The notes under the pieces were generated by a model, which had not been told where the DNA came from, made no database searches, and saw only the letters and a program-made list of their open reading frames with translations. The translations under genes were made by a program, and so were the position numbers. From positions 1 to 52,148 of IMG/VR virus record IMGVR_UViG_3300020171_000007: DNA of 52,148 nt; one strand, written 5' to 3'. The stretch is from a virus. This document shows positions 1-7,584 of this stretch, piece after piece (within the stretch, counting starts at the first letter, position 1; every line of letters begins with the position of its first letter).

Positions 1-127
1 AAGGGGCCATTCCATTAGGGTAACCTATATCACTACAATTTCTCGCAGTGCTGGACTATATCTTCCACAATATCAGTGGTTCGACGTATAGTCTCTGAGG
101 GAACCTTACTTCCAAATCTTGTATTGG
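1..127. repeat. Left copy of 127-bp terminal direct repeat
   Basis: Bases 1-127 are identical to 52022-52148. An exact overlap of 127 bp equals a common assembler k-mer, so this most likely marks a circular or circularly permuted molecule rather than a biological terminal repeat. The join falls inside the group I intron and capsid exon 2. Confidence 0.95.
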
Positions 128-916
128 TCATAGTCACATATCTTGTTTTGGATCTCTCTATGGCATCATCTAAACGATCTTGTTTTCTGCGGCAATAAAA
201 CTTAAATCCAGCTTGTATAGCAGAAGGCAATGAGATACTCACGATCAATCTCCTAGCATGATTCGGATTTATATGTTCTTCAACCTGCTTGCCTATAGTC
301 TTTATCCTAAGAATCCTTAGCAAATCAGGAAATTGAGTAACAAAACCTTTAGTTCCAGAGAAGGACAATCTATAAAAGAATCCATCTCTGCAATCTTTGT
401 TAGCCTGCTTAAGAATTGTTCCGTCAGTATCCATCAACCCAGCTAAGAAGTTCAACTTGGTCTGCTTGTCAGCCTCCCAAATAAAGTCTGGTATTTTTGT
501 CTTAGCTGCAGTTGCCATCACCACAAAACCTGTAAACTTTTGGTTATACCATATTAGCTTATCAAGGACAGTACCTTTCTCCGTAGTTTCTTGATACCTA
601 TGAGGTTTTAGATCTGTAATACACATAGAGACATCAAGAAAACATTTTGAGATTATCTCGTGATCCATACACTTTATACCTACCGAATATACACGATTAT
701 ATGGATTCCAAGAGTACCAACCATCACCAAGCCACGCCCCAAAAAAATATGCTAACTTTGACCAAAAAAGTTCTTGGTCTTCCCTGCTGATTGCCGATTG
801 TTCATTCATATCTTTTTCCTTTTTGCACTTAGGCAGAAAAAGCTTTACGGTGTTCCAGCATATAGTCGAATTCTCATGATTTGACAAAGCTTCAATCATG
901 ACCCCTACCCTATCTG
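24..916 (-). ncRNA. Group I intron interrupting the major capsid gene
   Basis: Read on the minus strand, the intron starts CAGATAGGGTAGGGG and ends GATATAGG. The upstream exon ends in U and the intron ends in G, as group I introns require. P1 forms between exon UACCU and intron GGGUA, with a U-G wobble at the splice site. The 3' core is clear: R-like GACTATA (93-87), S-like AAGATATAGTCC (64-53), P7 pairing GACUAU/AUAGUC (93-88 with 60-55), and a P8-like hairpin CCAC/GTGG (79-76 with 68-65). These match the group IA phage style. Joining the exons restores an uninterrupted capsid N-terminus. The core lies inside the coding region of the resident endonuclease. Splice sites were placed by eye and may be off by a few bases. 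Confidence 0.85.
33..809 (-). CDS. Intron-encoded LAGLIDADG homing endonuclease
   Basis: A 258-residue protein with two LAGLIDADG helices: AYFFGAWLGDG at about residues 20-30 and FLAGLMDTDG at 121-130. This is the monomeric two-motif architecture that cleaves an intronless allele to spread the intron. The reading frame is open further upstream to 899, but I chose the ATG at 809 because AAAAAGGAAAAAG lies just before it and the upstream part is needed for the 5' half of the ribozyme. The last about 20 codons coincide with intron elements P7 and P8, so this stretch is constrained both as protein and as RNA. The stop codon sits 9 nt before the predicted 3' splice site. Confidence 0.9.
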   Translation of the reverse strand: MNEQSAISREDQELFWSKLAYFFGAWLGDGWYSWNPYNRVYSVGIKCMDHEIISKCFLDVSMCITDLKPHRYQETTEKGTVLDKLIWYNQKFTGFVVMATAAKTKIPDFIWEADKQTKLNFLAGLMDTDGTILKQANKDCRDGFFYRLSFSGTKGFVTQFPDLLRILRIKTIGKQVEEHINPNHARRLIVSISLPSAIQAGFKFYCRRKQDRLDDAIERSKTRYVTMTNTRFGSKVPSETIRRTTDIVEDIVQHCEKL

Positions 917-996
917 AGGTATAAAATCTGCTCTCTCCAACTCATAGGGCGCTGATCTGTTATCCAGTCCCCTGTCCCACGCATCCCTAAAAACAT
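917..996 (-). CDS. Major capsid protein, exon 1 (N-terminus)
   Basis: ATG at 996 follows a strong GAGGAGGTAAC ribosome binding site. It encodes MFLGMRGTGDWITDQRPM then SWREQILY plus two bases of the next codon. The segment resembles the conserved N-terminus of SU10/DUF5309-type capsid proteins (GTGDW, RP, then YPNG-APLTA). The frame meets a stop eight bases into the intron, so unspliced RNA gives only a 28-residue peptide. Exon 2 continues at base 23, equivalent to 52044 at the right end. The spliced protein is 431 residues. Confidence 0.85.
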
Positions 997-1019
997 ATTA
1001 GTTACCTCCTCAAAAGAAA

Positions 1020-1044
1020 AGTTTGTTTAATTGTTAAACGATCT
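1020..1044. repeat. 25-bp palindromic repeat, copy 1
   Basis: Outer arms AGTTTG and CGATCT around TTTAATTGTTAAA. It lies between the stop of the 1055-1417 gene and the ribosome binding site of the capsid gene. Confidence 0.9.
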
Positions 1045-1054
1045 CAATCACCTC

Positions 1055-1417
1055 TTACGGATAGTCATACCCAGAGGGGAACGTAGTCGTAATCGCCGCC
1101 AGCGGATGCCAGAACAAGCCATCGCTGTACATCAGGAGCCGATCGCACTTGTTGTTGAGTACTACATCGGCCCAGCATTCAGAGTCGTCCTTGTCAGTTA
1201 CAGTGATTGTGTTGACTACGTCAGCAGCCCTCACAACGATTGAGTAAAAGCGGCCCTTAGCCTCTGAAACAGAAGGGAGCACAAGTACCATTGGAGCAGT
1301 AAGTGCACTCGGCCGCACCACGTAGTCGCGCGTAGTCATCTCAACCGAAGCTGCAGGGTCGATGAACTTGTCGACTACTTCTTTGTCATGCTCAGCAAAA
1401 CGATCTTCTAAACCCAT
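1055..1417 (-). CDS. Small virion-associated protein upstream of capsid gene
   Basis: A 120-residue protein with no family I recognise. It has alternating hydrophobic stretches suggesting beta strands and a GLFWHPL motif near the C-terminus. Its place between scaffold and major capsid genes, on the same strand and 3 nt after the scaffold stop, fits a capsid decoration or cement protein. That is inference from position and size. GTTACC with GGAGG-like bases precedes the start. Confidence 0.55.
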   Translation of the reverse strand: MGLEDRFAEHDKEVVDKFIDPAASVEMTTRDYVVRPSALTAPMVLVLPSVSEAKGRFYSIVVRAADVVNTITVTDKDDSECWADVVLNNKCDRLLMYSDGLFWHPLAAITTTFPSGYDYP

Positions 1418-1421
1418 ATTG

Positions 1422-2348
1422 TTACCTCCGTGATAAAGTTGTGTTCATCTCATCAATTTCACTTTGAAGAGATGAAGTGTTTGGTTTGTCAGACTTTTGT
1501 CTTAGATTCCCTTTCTTACCTGGGAGACGAGGAAGTTTATCTTTCTCTTTATCATCTCCCTTAACCGCGTTCTTGTGAAGCTCCAGTCGTTTCCTAGCTT
1601 CAGGAGCTACCTGACTCATCAGCTCGTCATATTTCTTGTCTGGGTTCTTAGCGGCGATCTCTTCAAATACAGCAGCTACGACACGCTTAAACGGGACAAG
1701 GTCTTTATTGTCAGCATAGAATTTGTCACTTGATTCCTTGAGAGCGGTGATGATGCTCAGGTTGTGCTTGACTATGTCAGGCAGAGCACGGAGAACACCT
1801 TCGGTTGCTATTTTCTTAGAATCAGCGACTCCCTTTGTGTAGACTGAATTGAGAATCTTGTTAAGTGCATCCTTGTCACGAGTTAGATCATCGAGATCGA
1901 GTTCACCGATGAAGTCTTGTTCATCGAGAGTGAGGGGCTCTTCCTTGGGCTCCTCTTTCTTGACATCTTCTTTCTTTGGCTCTTCTTTCTTTACAGGAGC
2001 TTCTCTTTTCTCTGGCTCCGCATTTAGCCGGGCTCGAAGGTTAGCGATGATGGTGTCTTTGTCGGTCTCATCATCGTCCTTATCTTTGTCCTTATCTTTA
2101 TCAAGATCCTTATCAAGATCCTGATCCTCATCATCCTTATCCTTATCCTTATCCTTGTCATCTAGATCTTTATCATCTAGGTCTTTGTCTTTGTCTTTGT
2201 CAAGATCCTTATCCTTATCCTTATCTTTATCTTTATCATCCTCATCTTCAGAATGATCTACAGGACCTGGATCACCTAACGCACCGAGCATAGCTTCGAT
2301 CTCATCTTTCACATCAGTTTTCTTTTCGTCTTTATCTTCGTCTGCCAT
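1422..2348 (-). CDS. Putative scaffolding protein with Asp/Lys repeat tract
   Basis: A 308-residue, very acidic and charged protein without cysteine. Residues about 35-100 are an almost pure run of DK, DKDL and DD repeats, encoded by tandem AAGGAT-type hexamers (2055-2240). A Pro/Glu/Lys segment follows, then an alpha-helical C-terminal half. Highly charged, helical, low-complexity proteins placed just before the capsid gene are typically scaffolds or capsid-assembly proteases' partners. No protease motif is visible. The tandem hexamers should make its length variable between relatives. An AGGAGG sequence precedes the ATG. Confidence 0.7.
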   Translation of the reverse strand: MADEDKDEKKTDVKDEIEAMLGALGDPGPVDHSEDEDDKDKDKDKDKDLDKDKDKDLDDKDLDDKDKDKDKDDEDQDLDKDLDKDKDKDKDDDETDKDTIIANLRARLNAEPEKREAPVKKEEPKKEDVKKEEPKEEPLTLDEQDFIGELDLDDLTRDKDALNKILNSVYTKGVADSKKIATEGVLRALPDIVKHNLSIITALKESSDKFYADNKDLVPFKRVVAAVFEEIAAKNPDKKYDELMSQVAPEARKRLELHKNAVKGDDKEKDKLPRLPGKKGNLRQKSDKPNTSSLQSEIDEMNTTLSRR

Positions 2349-2370
2349 AATCTGTTTCCTCCTTTGTTTG

Positions 2371-2395
2371 AGTTTGTTTAATCATTAAACGGACT
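2371..2395. repeat. 25-bp palindromic repeat, copy 2
   Basis: Arms AGTTTG and CGGACT. On the minus strand its first two bases are the AG of the TAG stop of the 2394-2852 gene. The next gene's ribosome binding site follows. Confidence 0.92.
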
Positions 2396-2852
2396 ATTTT
2401 AACGCTATCTGACGTGACGTCTCTTTCCAATATCCATGAGTTGTAACGCCACCATCTCCGCCGATATTTACTAGTTCAAGAATATCATTTGTTTTAGCAG
2501 CAAAAGTTGAGAGTGCTGGGAGCTGATTGAGATAGATATTTCCACCTAAAGCAGCGCCATCAACAATACCTATGTTGTTATCCTGGAAGATAAACTTCTT
2601 TGTCTGACCCTCAACACCTCCATAAATCTTTGCAATGTTAGCTGCACCACCTGCATCTGTGATTAGAATCTCATAACCAAAGGTTCCAACTTCAGTCCCT
2701 ACAGTTAATGCAATAGCTCCAATTGCAATAGTGAGAGCAGTCACACCTACTCCAGAGCCTGCAGAGAGGGCATTGATACCTGCTCTAGCTTCTCTTATAT
2801 ATGCAGGATGGGAACTAATCATCTCAACATCAGTCGGTTTTGTTGCGTCCAT
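2394..2852 (-). CDS. Small structural protein, Gly/Ala-rich
   Basis: A 152-residue protein. Residues 24-60 are small and hydrophobic (SAGSGVGVTALTIAIGAIAL) and the rest looks beta-rich (NIYLNQLPALSTFAAKTNDI). I do not recognise the family. It sits between portal and scaffold genes, so it is probably a virion or head protein. Its ATG at 2852 lies inside the end of the preceding gene in another frame, behind GGAGGAG, so the two are translationally coupled. The stop codon TAG runs into palindromic repeat copy 2. Confidence 0.55.
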   Translation of the reverse strand: MDATKPTDVEMISSHPAYIREARAGINALSAGSGVGVTALTIAIGAIALTVGTEVGTFGYEILITDAGGAANIAKIYGGVEGQTKKFIFQDNNIGIVDGAALGGNIYLNQLPALSTFAAKTNDILELVNIGGDGGVTTHGYWKETSRQIALK

Positions 2853-3132
2853 CTTTTTTCTCCTCCAGTCTTGTTTTGAGCAAGTCTAGGAATACATCAG
2901 GGAGACTTAAAAAATAGTCTACGGCCTTCTGTCTTCCATTAAGATCTCCCATATGTAATAGGACTGATGCGGTAGAGGGGTTCTTCCCTTCAGCATCGTC
3001 GACTATTGCCATCATCTCCCGATTGAATCCTTCTTTCCATGCTGAGAGCTCTTCAGTTATATCAGCCCAAAGAATAGATTCTTTGAATTCCTCAAGCTGA
3101 TCAACAGTTGCTCTGATTTGTACCTGTTCCAT
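2830..3132 (-). CDS. Conserved small protein between portal and head genes
   Basis: A 100-residue, mostly helical, acidic protein (MEQVQIRATVDQLEEFKES at the start) with a lysine-rich tail. No recognisable enzyme motif. It starts one base after the portal stop and overlaps the next gene by 23 nt, as in a tightly coupled head operon. Function unknown. Confidence 0.6.
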   Translation of the reverse strand: MEQVQIRATVDQLEEFKESILWADITEELSAWKEGFNREMMAIVDDAEGKNPSTASVLLHMGDLNGRQKAVDYFLSLPDVFLDLLKTRLEEKKDGRNKTD

Positions 3133-3133
3133 C

Positions 3134-6100
3134 TCACACCCCTGTAGGGACTAAGTTGCCCTGCTGGACTTGGCTAGCTACCCTATCATCAGGCATTGTT
3201 GTAGTCTCAATCCTTCCCATGTTCCTTTTAAAGTCTTCCACATTCTTAGCCCCTAATTGCTGAGCGATGTAGGTGAAGATTCTGGTTACATCAAACTGCT
3301 GCATTAGCTCAGGAGTGGTACCTATGACTTTGAACAAGTCAATCCATGAACCAGAGAAATTCCCACCTGGGATGGAACCGTCTCTTACGATCAGATCATA
3401 GTTAATTGCTAGGTCTGAGGGATTGACTCTGGCTCTTCGTGCATCTCCGAAGTTCTTCACAAGCTGCTCTGCGTATCTTCCTACTGTAGAGACATAGGTC
3501 GCCTGTTTCATATATTGCTGAGTGTGAACGGCGAATTGAGTTCCTATATCCTGCATGAACTGCATACCTATGATCATTGCAAGTCTTTGTAATCGGCTCA
3601 CTGCAGATCCCCGAGTACCTTGGAACTCAGCCGAAGTCAATCTCTCCGGTCCACCTTGACGAAGAGAACCTTGCATTGACTGATCGGCTCCAGAGATTCT
3701 ATCCATCCACTGGGTGATGTAAGATGAATCGGCTATATTTCCACGAGTTATGTCGTTGACTTGGAGTTGCTGAACTACTTTATCAACTCCTCTTCCCCAT
3801 GCAGGCCTTCGCAAGCGGATGAGTTTGCCCGGCTGAGGATCTTTCAAGTCCTCGATGTTAACCAAATAGGGGTCGACGACCAACATGTCGTTTATAGCTT
3901 TTCTCACATTAGCTACATGACTTTGTCCGCAGATAGATACTTTACCATTCCTTCTTACAACTGTTAAGTGAGTAGAGTTCTCAAAGCAGTATACCTTACC
4001 TTTATACTGCATATCAGTTGTATTTCTAGTAGTAAGTGTAGCCCAAGGAGCGTCTTTATTCACATTTAAGTAGTAGAAAGGTTTTCCACTACTAGTATAA
4101 CTATCATGAATATGACAACTATACCCAAGTTTTATTGCTACCTCCTGGAGGTCATTAGATAATTGTCTACTTTCAGTACCTATCTTATATAGATTACTAT
4201 GACCATCAAAGACATGCCCATCACCTTTAACAAAACACTCAAAGAAATGGCTTAATGTAATCTTATCAGCATTCCTTATTACATCAGGCACTTCCTTATA
4301 TTCTCCAGTAGTACCTCCATGATAGCAGTTAGTTTCTAACCACTTATAAAAAGCCTTGTCAGTAATAGTCCACTGCCAGGCCTCTTTATTCTTATCATAA
4401 TACTTATTTACATGAAAAGGAAGATTATTAAAGTGATAGTCTATACTATCAAAGTGCTGTTTCTTAGACTGTTTAACTGTAATTGAGTGTGTACCACTTG
4501 ACTTTCCAAGTGTTATAGAACCATCACTAAGGAACCACCCAAGAAATCCAGCCATAAGACCAGCATCAATCTGTACATTACCCTGCCTTGGAAGTCTTCC
4601 AGTACTACCCTTTCTCTTTGCTTGTTCTATTACTATAGGCTGAGGTTGTACTCCACAGAAGTGCACAGCCATAGGAATCTTAAACTCATCCCACTCACTT
4701 TTCTCAAATATCTTGCTGGCTTCTTTAAACTCAGTTACATCTGAATGTCTATACTTTCCAAACATATTATGATTAGGAGTAACAGCCAGACTATATCTCT
4801 TAGAATCAAAGAGCTTAAGAATTCCATCATAGTCATACTCAAACCATTGCTTAGGAACCTCAAACCACATAGAACCATTACTAGGATCAACAGTAGCAAC
4901 ATCTAAGTTAGCTTTTTTAGCCTTAGCTAAGTTAACCCACCCAGCACTTGTCAACACCTCAGTTATATCATCATAGCAATTAAAGAGGAAATCAAGAGTG
5001 TGTTGTAAGCCATAAAGAACCTCCATTCGACCGATAGGTGTGATTGAATAGCCATCGTATTCCGGACTTGCTACGGCCATAGGGTATTGACCATGATTAT
5101 GGTCAGCTCTCTCACACGCTATAATCACATCATCTCCAGCCAGTTCAAAGTACCATTTTTCTGGTGCTTCACTCTTACTCAATTTCCACTCACGAGGAAT
5201 TAGAGTGATATACATTCTAATTCGATCGACTGGAGAGATAGTATCTGAAATGGCCCGGTGCATATCGGTAGCGCCACCATGCCGAGTATTACGATCGCTT
5301 TGGTCAAGTGCTAAAGTTGATCGCTTGTTCTTTTTAGTTCTTAGGTATTTTACATTGAAGAGGCCGGAGTCCGGCTGGTTCTCTTCACTAAGTAAATTAA
5401 CATAACTATCACGCTCTACCCAACCTATAAATTCACCCTTCTGAATATTATCACTGGAAACAGACGGATCAGGTAGCCACATGTAGGGATCTATGTTGGA
5501 CAGAGCATTGCCTTCAAATAAGAGACCTGAAACAAACTGGTTCATATTCTGAGTATCTTCACCAAACTCAGACTGTGTAGTCACTGATGCTTTTACAACT
5601 TTCCTACCATACTGTCGGCGCCATTCAGGTATCCCAATTCCTATTCCGTAACCTAAGGAATCACGGAGAACTGTGTGGACTGCCAGGGGAACCTTATTCT
5701 TAATACAGTGAAGTCTAATGACTAACTCCATTAGCATTGCTCCTACAGTATCATCATCTTCCACACCTTCATATTGGAACATAGGGTCTTGGAAGAAGGC
5801 CATTGATAAGTAGGTTAGCAATGCTTCAAGCATTGAATAGCTATAGGGAAACACTATGCTTACAGGCTTGGAAGAGTCCTTATTTTTAAGTGTTTCTTCC
5901 TTATCCTTCAAAGGCATATAGGTAGTCAAGGTCTTATCTATCTCACGCCAAGAATCAAAGCGCTTAGAGATTTCATTCCTTGACATTCTAGCCCGTTCCC
6001 AGATTTTGGATCGGAGCTTTTTGTGGAAATCGCTGTCGGGTCTAAGATCTAGCCCATTAGGATATTTATAGTTGAAGTCTTTTCTATAAACATCGCTCTT

Positions 6101-6136
6101 CCATCCGTCTGGTTCGCCAACTACGATATAGGGCAT
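3134..6136 (-). CDS. Portal protein precursor containing an intein
   Basis: A 1000-residue precursor. Residues 1-386 and 739-1000 together form a 648-residue portal-like protein. The first part has RLHCIKNKVPLAVHTVLRD and later GLQHTLDFLFN. The second begins SHVANVRKAINDMLVVDPYL and ends in a helical region typical of short-tailed phage portals. The portal makes the dodecameric DNA gate at the capsid vertex. Residues 387-738 are an intein, listed separately. Position downstream of terminase and upstream of scaffold and capsid genes supports the call. Insertion falls in what looks like a conserved helical segment (FLFN/SHVAN), as is usual for inteins. Confidence 0.85.
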   Translation of the reverse strand: MPYIVVGEPDGWKSDVYRKDFNYKYPNGLDLRPDSDFHKKLRSKIWERARMSRNEISKRFDSWREIDKTLTTYMPLKDKEETLKNKDSSKPVSIVFPYSYSMLEALLTYLSMAFFQDPMFQYEGVEDDDTVGAMLMELVIRLHCIKNKVPLAVHTVLRDSLGYGIGIGIPEWRRQYGRKVVKASVTTQSEFGEDTQNMNQFVSGLLFEGNALSNIDPYMWLPDPSVSSDNIQKGEFIGWVERDSYVNLLSEENQPDSGLFNVKYLRTKKNKRSTLALDQSDRNTRHGGATDMHRAISDTISPVDRIRMYITLIPREWKLSKSEAPEKWYFELAGDDVIIACERADHNHGQYPMAVASPEYDGYSITPIGRMEVLYGLQHTLDFLFNCYDDITEVLTSAGWVNLAKAKKANLDVATVDPSNGSMWFEVPKQWFEYDYDGILKLFDSKRYSLAVTPNHNMFGKYRHSDVTEFKEASKIFEKSEWDEFKIPMAVHFCGVQPQPIVIEQAKRKGSTGRLPRQGNVQIDAGLMAGFLGWFLSDGSITLGKSSGTHSITVKQSKKQHFDSIDYHFNNLPFHVNKYYDKNKEAWQWTITDKAFYKWLETNCYHGGTTGEYKEVPDVIRNADKITLSHFFECFVKGDGHVFDGHSNLYKIGTESRQLSNDLQEVAIKLGYSCHIHDSYTSSGKPFYYLNVNKDAPWATLTTRNTTDMQYKGKVYCFENSTHLTVVRRNGKVSICGQSHVANVRKAINDMLVVDPYLVNIEDLKDPQPGKLIRLRRPAWGRGVDKVVQQLQVNDITRGNIADSSYITQWMDRISGADQSMQGSLRQGGPERLTSAEFQGTRGSAVSRLQRLAMIIGMQFMQDIGTQFAVHTQQYMKQATYVSTVGRYAEQLVKNFGDARRARVNPSDLAINYDLIVRDGSIPGGNFSGSWIDLFKVIGTTPELMQQFDVTRIFTYIAQQLGAKNVEDFKRNMGRIETTTMPDDRVASQVQQGNLVPTGV
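3923..4978 (-). other. Intein with LAGLIDADG endonuclease domain inside portal
   Basis: A 352-residue in-frame insertion. It begins CYDDITEVLTSAGW, which matches the intein N-terminal splicing block with Cys1. It contains two LAGLIDADG motifs, LMAGFLGWFLSDGSI and FFECFVKGDGHVF. It ends VYCFENSTHLTVVRRNGK followed by VSICGQ, with Ser as the first C-extein residue. The usual C-terminal His-Asn is replaced by Gly-Gln. Inteins ending in Gln and inteins lacking the penultimate His are known, so splicing is plausible but unproven here. Boundaries are confident to the residue because the flanking portal sequence joins cleanly. Confidence 0.88.
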
Positions 6137-6146
6137 CTTGTCTCTC

Positions 6147-7328
6147 CTAAGCTTTAACGTACTTCATAGTGATCATTATCTTGGCTACGGCGCTACCAAG
6201 TCTGTATTTGATGGTTAAGGGGTTTTGAGCGGCTGCTGTCCCGATACAGAGTTTTACGTCTGTATCTATGTTATAGACACAGTTTCCAGAGTCTACTTGT
6301 GGAGTTACTGTGCCGGTTGAGTCTATTAAGAAGGTAGCATTTGCATCTATTACTCCAATTGAAGAAACAATTACTTCAACCTTTGCAGCATAGTTGGCTA
6401 AGATGGTTGGGAGTGCTTTGACACCATCATCTGCTATTGCTGCAGCATAACGCCAGTCTTCAACCGCTCCAATAGTTACTGGACCTGGAGCTATGTTCTG
6501 TGCAAGAATCACTTCAGCTATTGACTTAGGTAGCCATTTAGTAGTAGGATCATTCCATTGCATTAAGTCATTATTAGATATTCCAGCTAAGTTAGCATCT
6601 GAATGAGTTGAGACTGCATGAGCCTGAGCATGAGAAGCAGCTACTGTAGCAGCTACTGCAATGTCTGTATTGGTAGCATCTACTGGCAATCCATTAGCAT
6701 TTGCCTTCAACATCTGTCCAGAGGTAGCAGTCGAAGAATGATCTAGAGTATCTATAATGCTGTGTAAACGAGCATGAGCTGATCCAAGAGTTCCGTAGAG
6801 AGTGTCGAAGTAAGTTTTGAGGAATGCTTTAATCTGTGTCCAGGTAGATGTAACTAATACATCAGCCGCTACACTATCTCGATAGACTACTTTGTCTGCA
6901 TCTATGGGAGGATTCTTAGCCGTCAATGTATTAAGGATAGTAGATATTCTATATTTACCAGCTATAGCAATCCACCTTTCAGCGCCCACACCTGCAGCAT
7001 CCATAATATAGGGAGCACTGACAGCCGGACCACCAACATCATAGACATAGGTAGTGTATTCGTTAAGGCCTGGACTAACTACTTTATAAGCCAAGACCAA
7101 CATACCATTAGTCCCTGCAACAGATGCTAACTCAGTAGGATTGTCTATATCAGCAACTGCTACCGGATAAAGTAATCCCATATCAATGAGCCTAACTAAA
7201 TCATTAGATGCTACTGGTGCAGCAGTGCATGATATAGGATCTTCTACCTCCATAGACTTATCATAATCTCCATCATCATACTGATGGACATTGAGAAGAG
7301 ATCCAATTCTGATTTGTCTTAAAGTCAT
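6147..7328 (-). CDS. Putative fibre-like virion protein
   Basis: About 393 residues starting at ATG 7328; an in-frame TTG lies two codons upstream. The N-terminal 130 residues look like a compact beta domain. Residues about 180-270 carry the alanine- and histidine-rich style common in phage fibre stalks (SAHARLHSIIDTLDHSS, SHAQAHAVSTHSDANLAG). The C-terminal 100 residues are beta-rich (VTIGAVEDWRYAAAI onward). It sits between the holin-like gene and the portal gene. I infer a virion-attached fibre or whisker, not a catalytic protein. No good ribosome binding site is visible; palindromic repeat copy 3 lies immediately upstream instead. Confidence 0.55.
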   Translation of the reverse strand: MTLRQIRIGSLLNVHQYDDGDYDKSMEVEDPISCTAAPVASNDLVRLIDMGLLYPVAVADIDNPTELASVAGTNGMLVLAYKVVSPGLNEYTTYVYDVGGPAVSAPYIMDAAGVGAERWIAIAGKYRISTILNTLTAKNPPIDADKVVYRDSVAADVLVTSTWTQIKAFLKTYFDTLYGTLGSAHARLHSIIDTLDHSSTATSGQMLKANANGLPVDATNTDIAVAATVAASHAQAHAVSTHSDANLAGISNNDLMQWNDPTTKWLPKSIAEVILAQNIAPGPVTIGAVEDWRYAAAIADDGVKALPTILANYAAKVEVIVSSIGVIDANATFLIDSTGTVTPQVDSGNCVYNIDTDVKLCIGTAAAQNPLTIKYRLGSAVAKIMITMKYVKA

Positions 7329-7335
7329 TGTCAAT

Positions 7336-7360
7336 AGTCCGTTTAATGATTAAACAATCT
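7336..7360. repeat. 25-bp palindromic repeat, copy 3
   Basis: Arms AGTCCG and CAATCT. On the minus strand its first base is the last A of the TAA stop of the 7360-7584 gene. It fills the gap to the next start codon. Confidence 0.92.
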
Positions 7361-7584
7361 TAAATACTATACAGTTTAGTGTTAACAGCTTTTGTTAAAT
7401 TATCTAACTTTTCATTTATGTTATCTATCTTCTCTATCAACAAAGCCTGGCATGAAGACCTGATTTGAATACAGTTTTCCTTATTCATCTTACCATTATC
7501 TCCTATAGCTTTGCCAGCTATACCGGCTACTAACGCTACTACAACTCCACCAAGGACAGTTTCTATCACAGTGTAGCCCTCCAA
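7360..7584 (-). CDS. Small membrane protein, holin-like
   Basis: A 74-residue protein with one membrane segment (VLGGVVVALVAGIAGKAIG, residues about 10-28) followed by a short Cys-x6-Cys stretch and an amphipathic helix (LIEKIDNINEKLDNLTKAV). One-membrane small proteins in late operons are often holins or spanin-like lysis proteins, but the only recognisable endolysin is 8.5 kb away. It could equally be a virion membrane-contact protein. Its start overlaps the terminase stop by 19 nt. Confidence 0.5.
   Translation of the reverse strand: MEGYTVIETVLGGVVVALVAGIAGKAIGDNGKMNKENCIQIRSSCQALLIEKIDNINEKLDNLTKAVNTKLYSI

Noticed and set aside
24-916. Intein instead of intron in the capsid gene
   Set aside because: Exon 1 runs into a stop eight bases after the junction and no in-frame splicing blocks exist, while group I P1 and P7 are clear.
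1849-2124. Plus-strand Ser/Leu-repeat frame opposite the scaffold gene
   Set aside because: It is only the complement of the Asp/Lys hexamer repeats.
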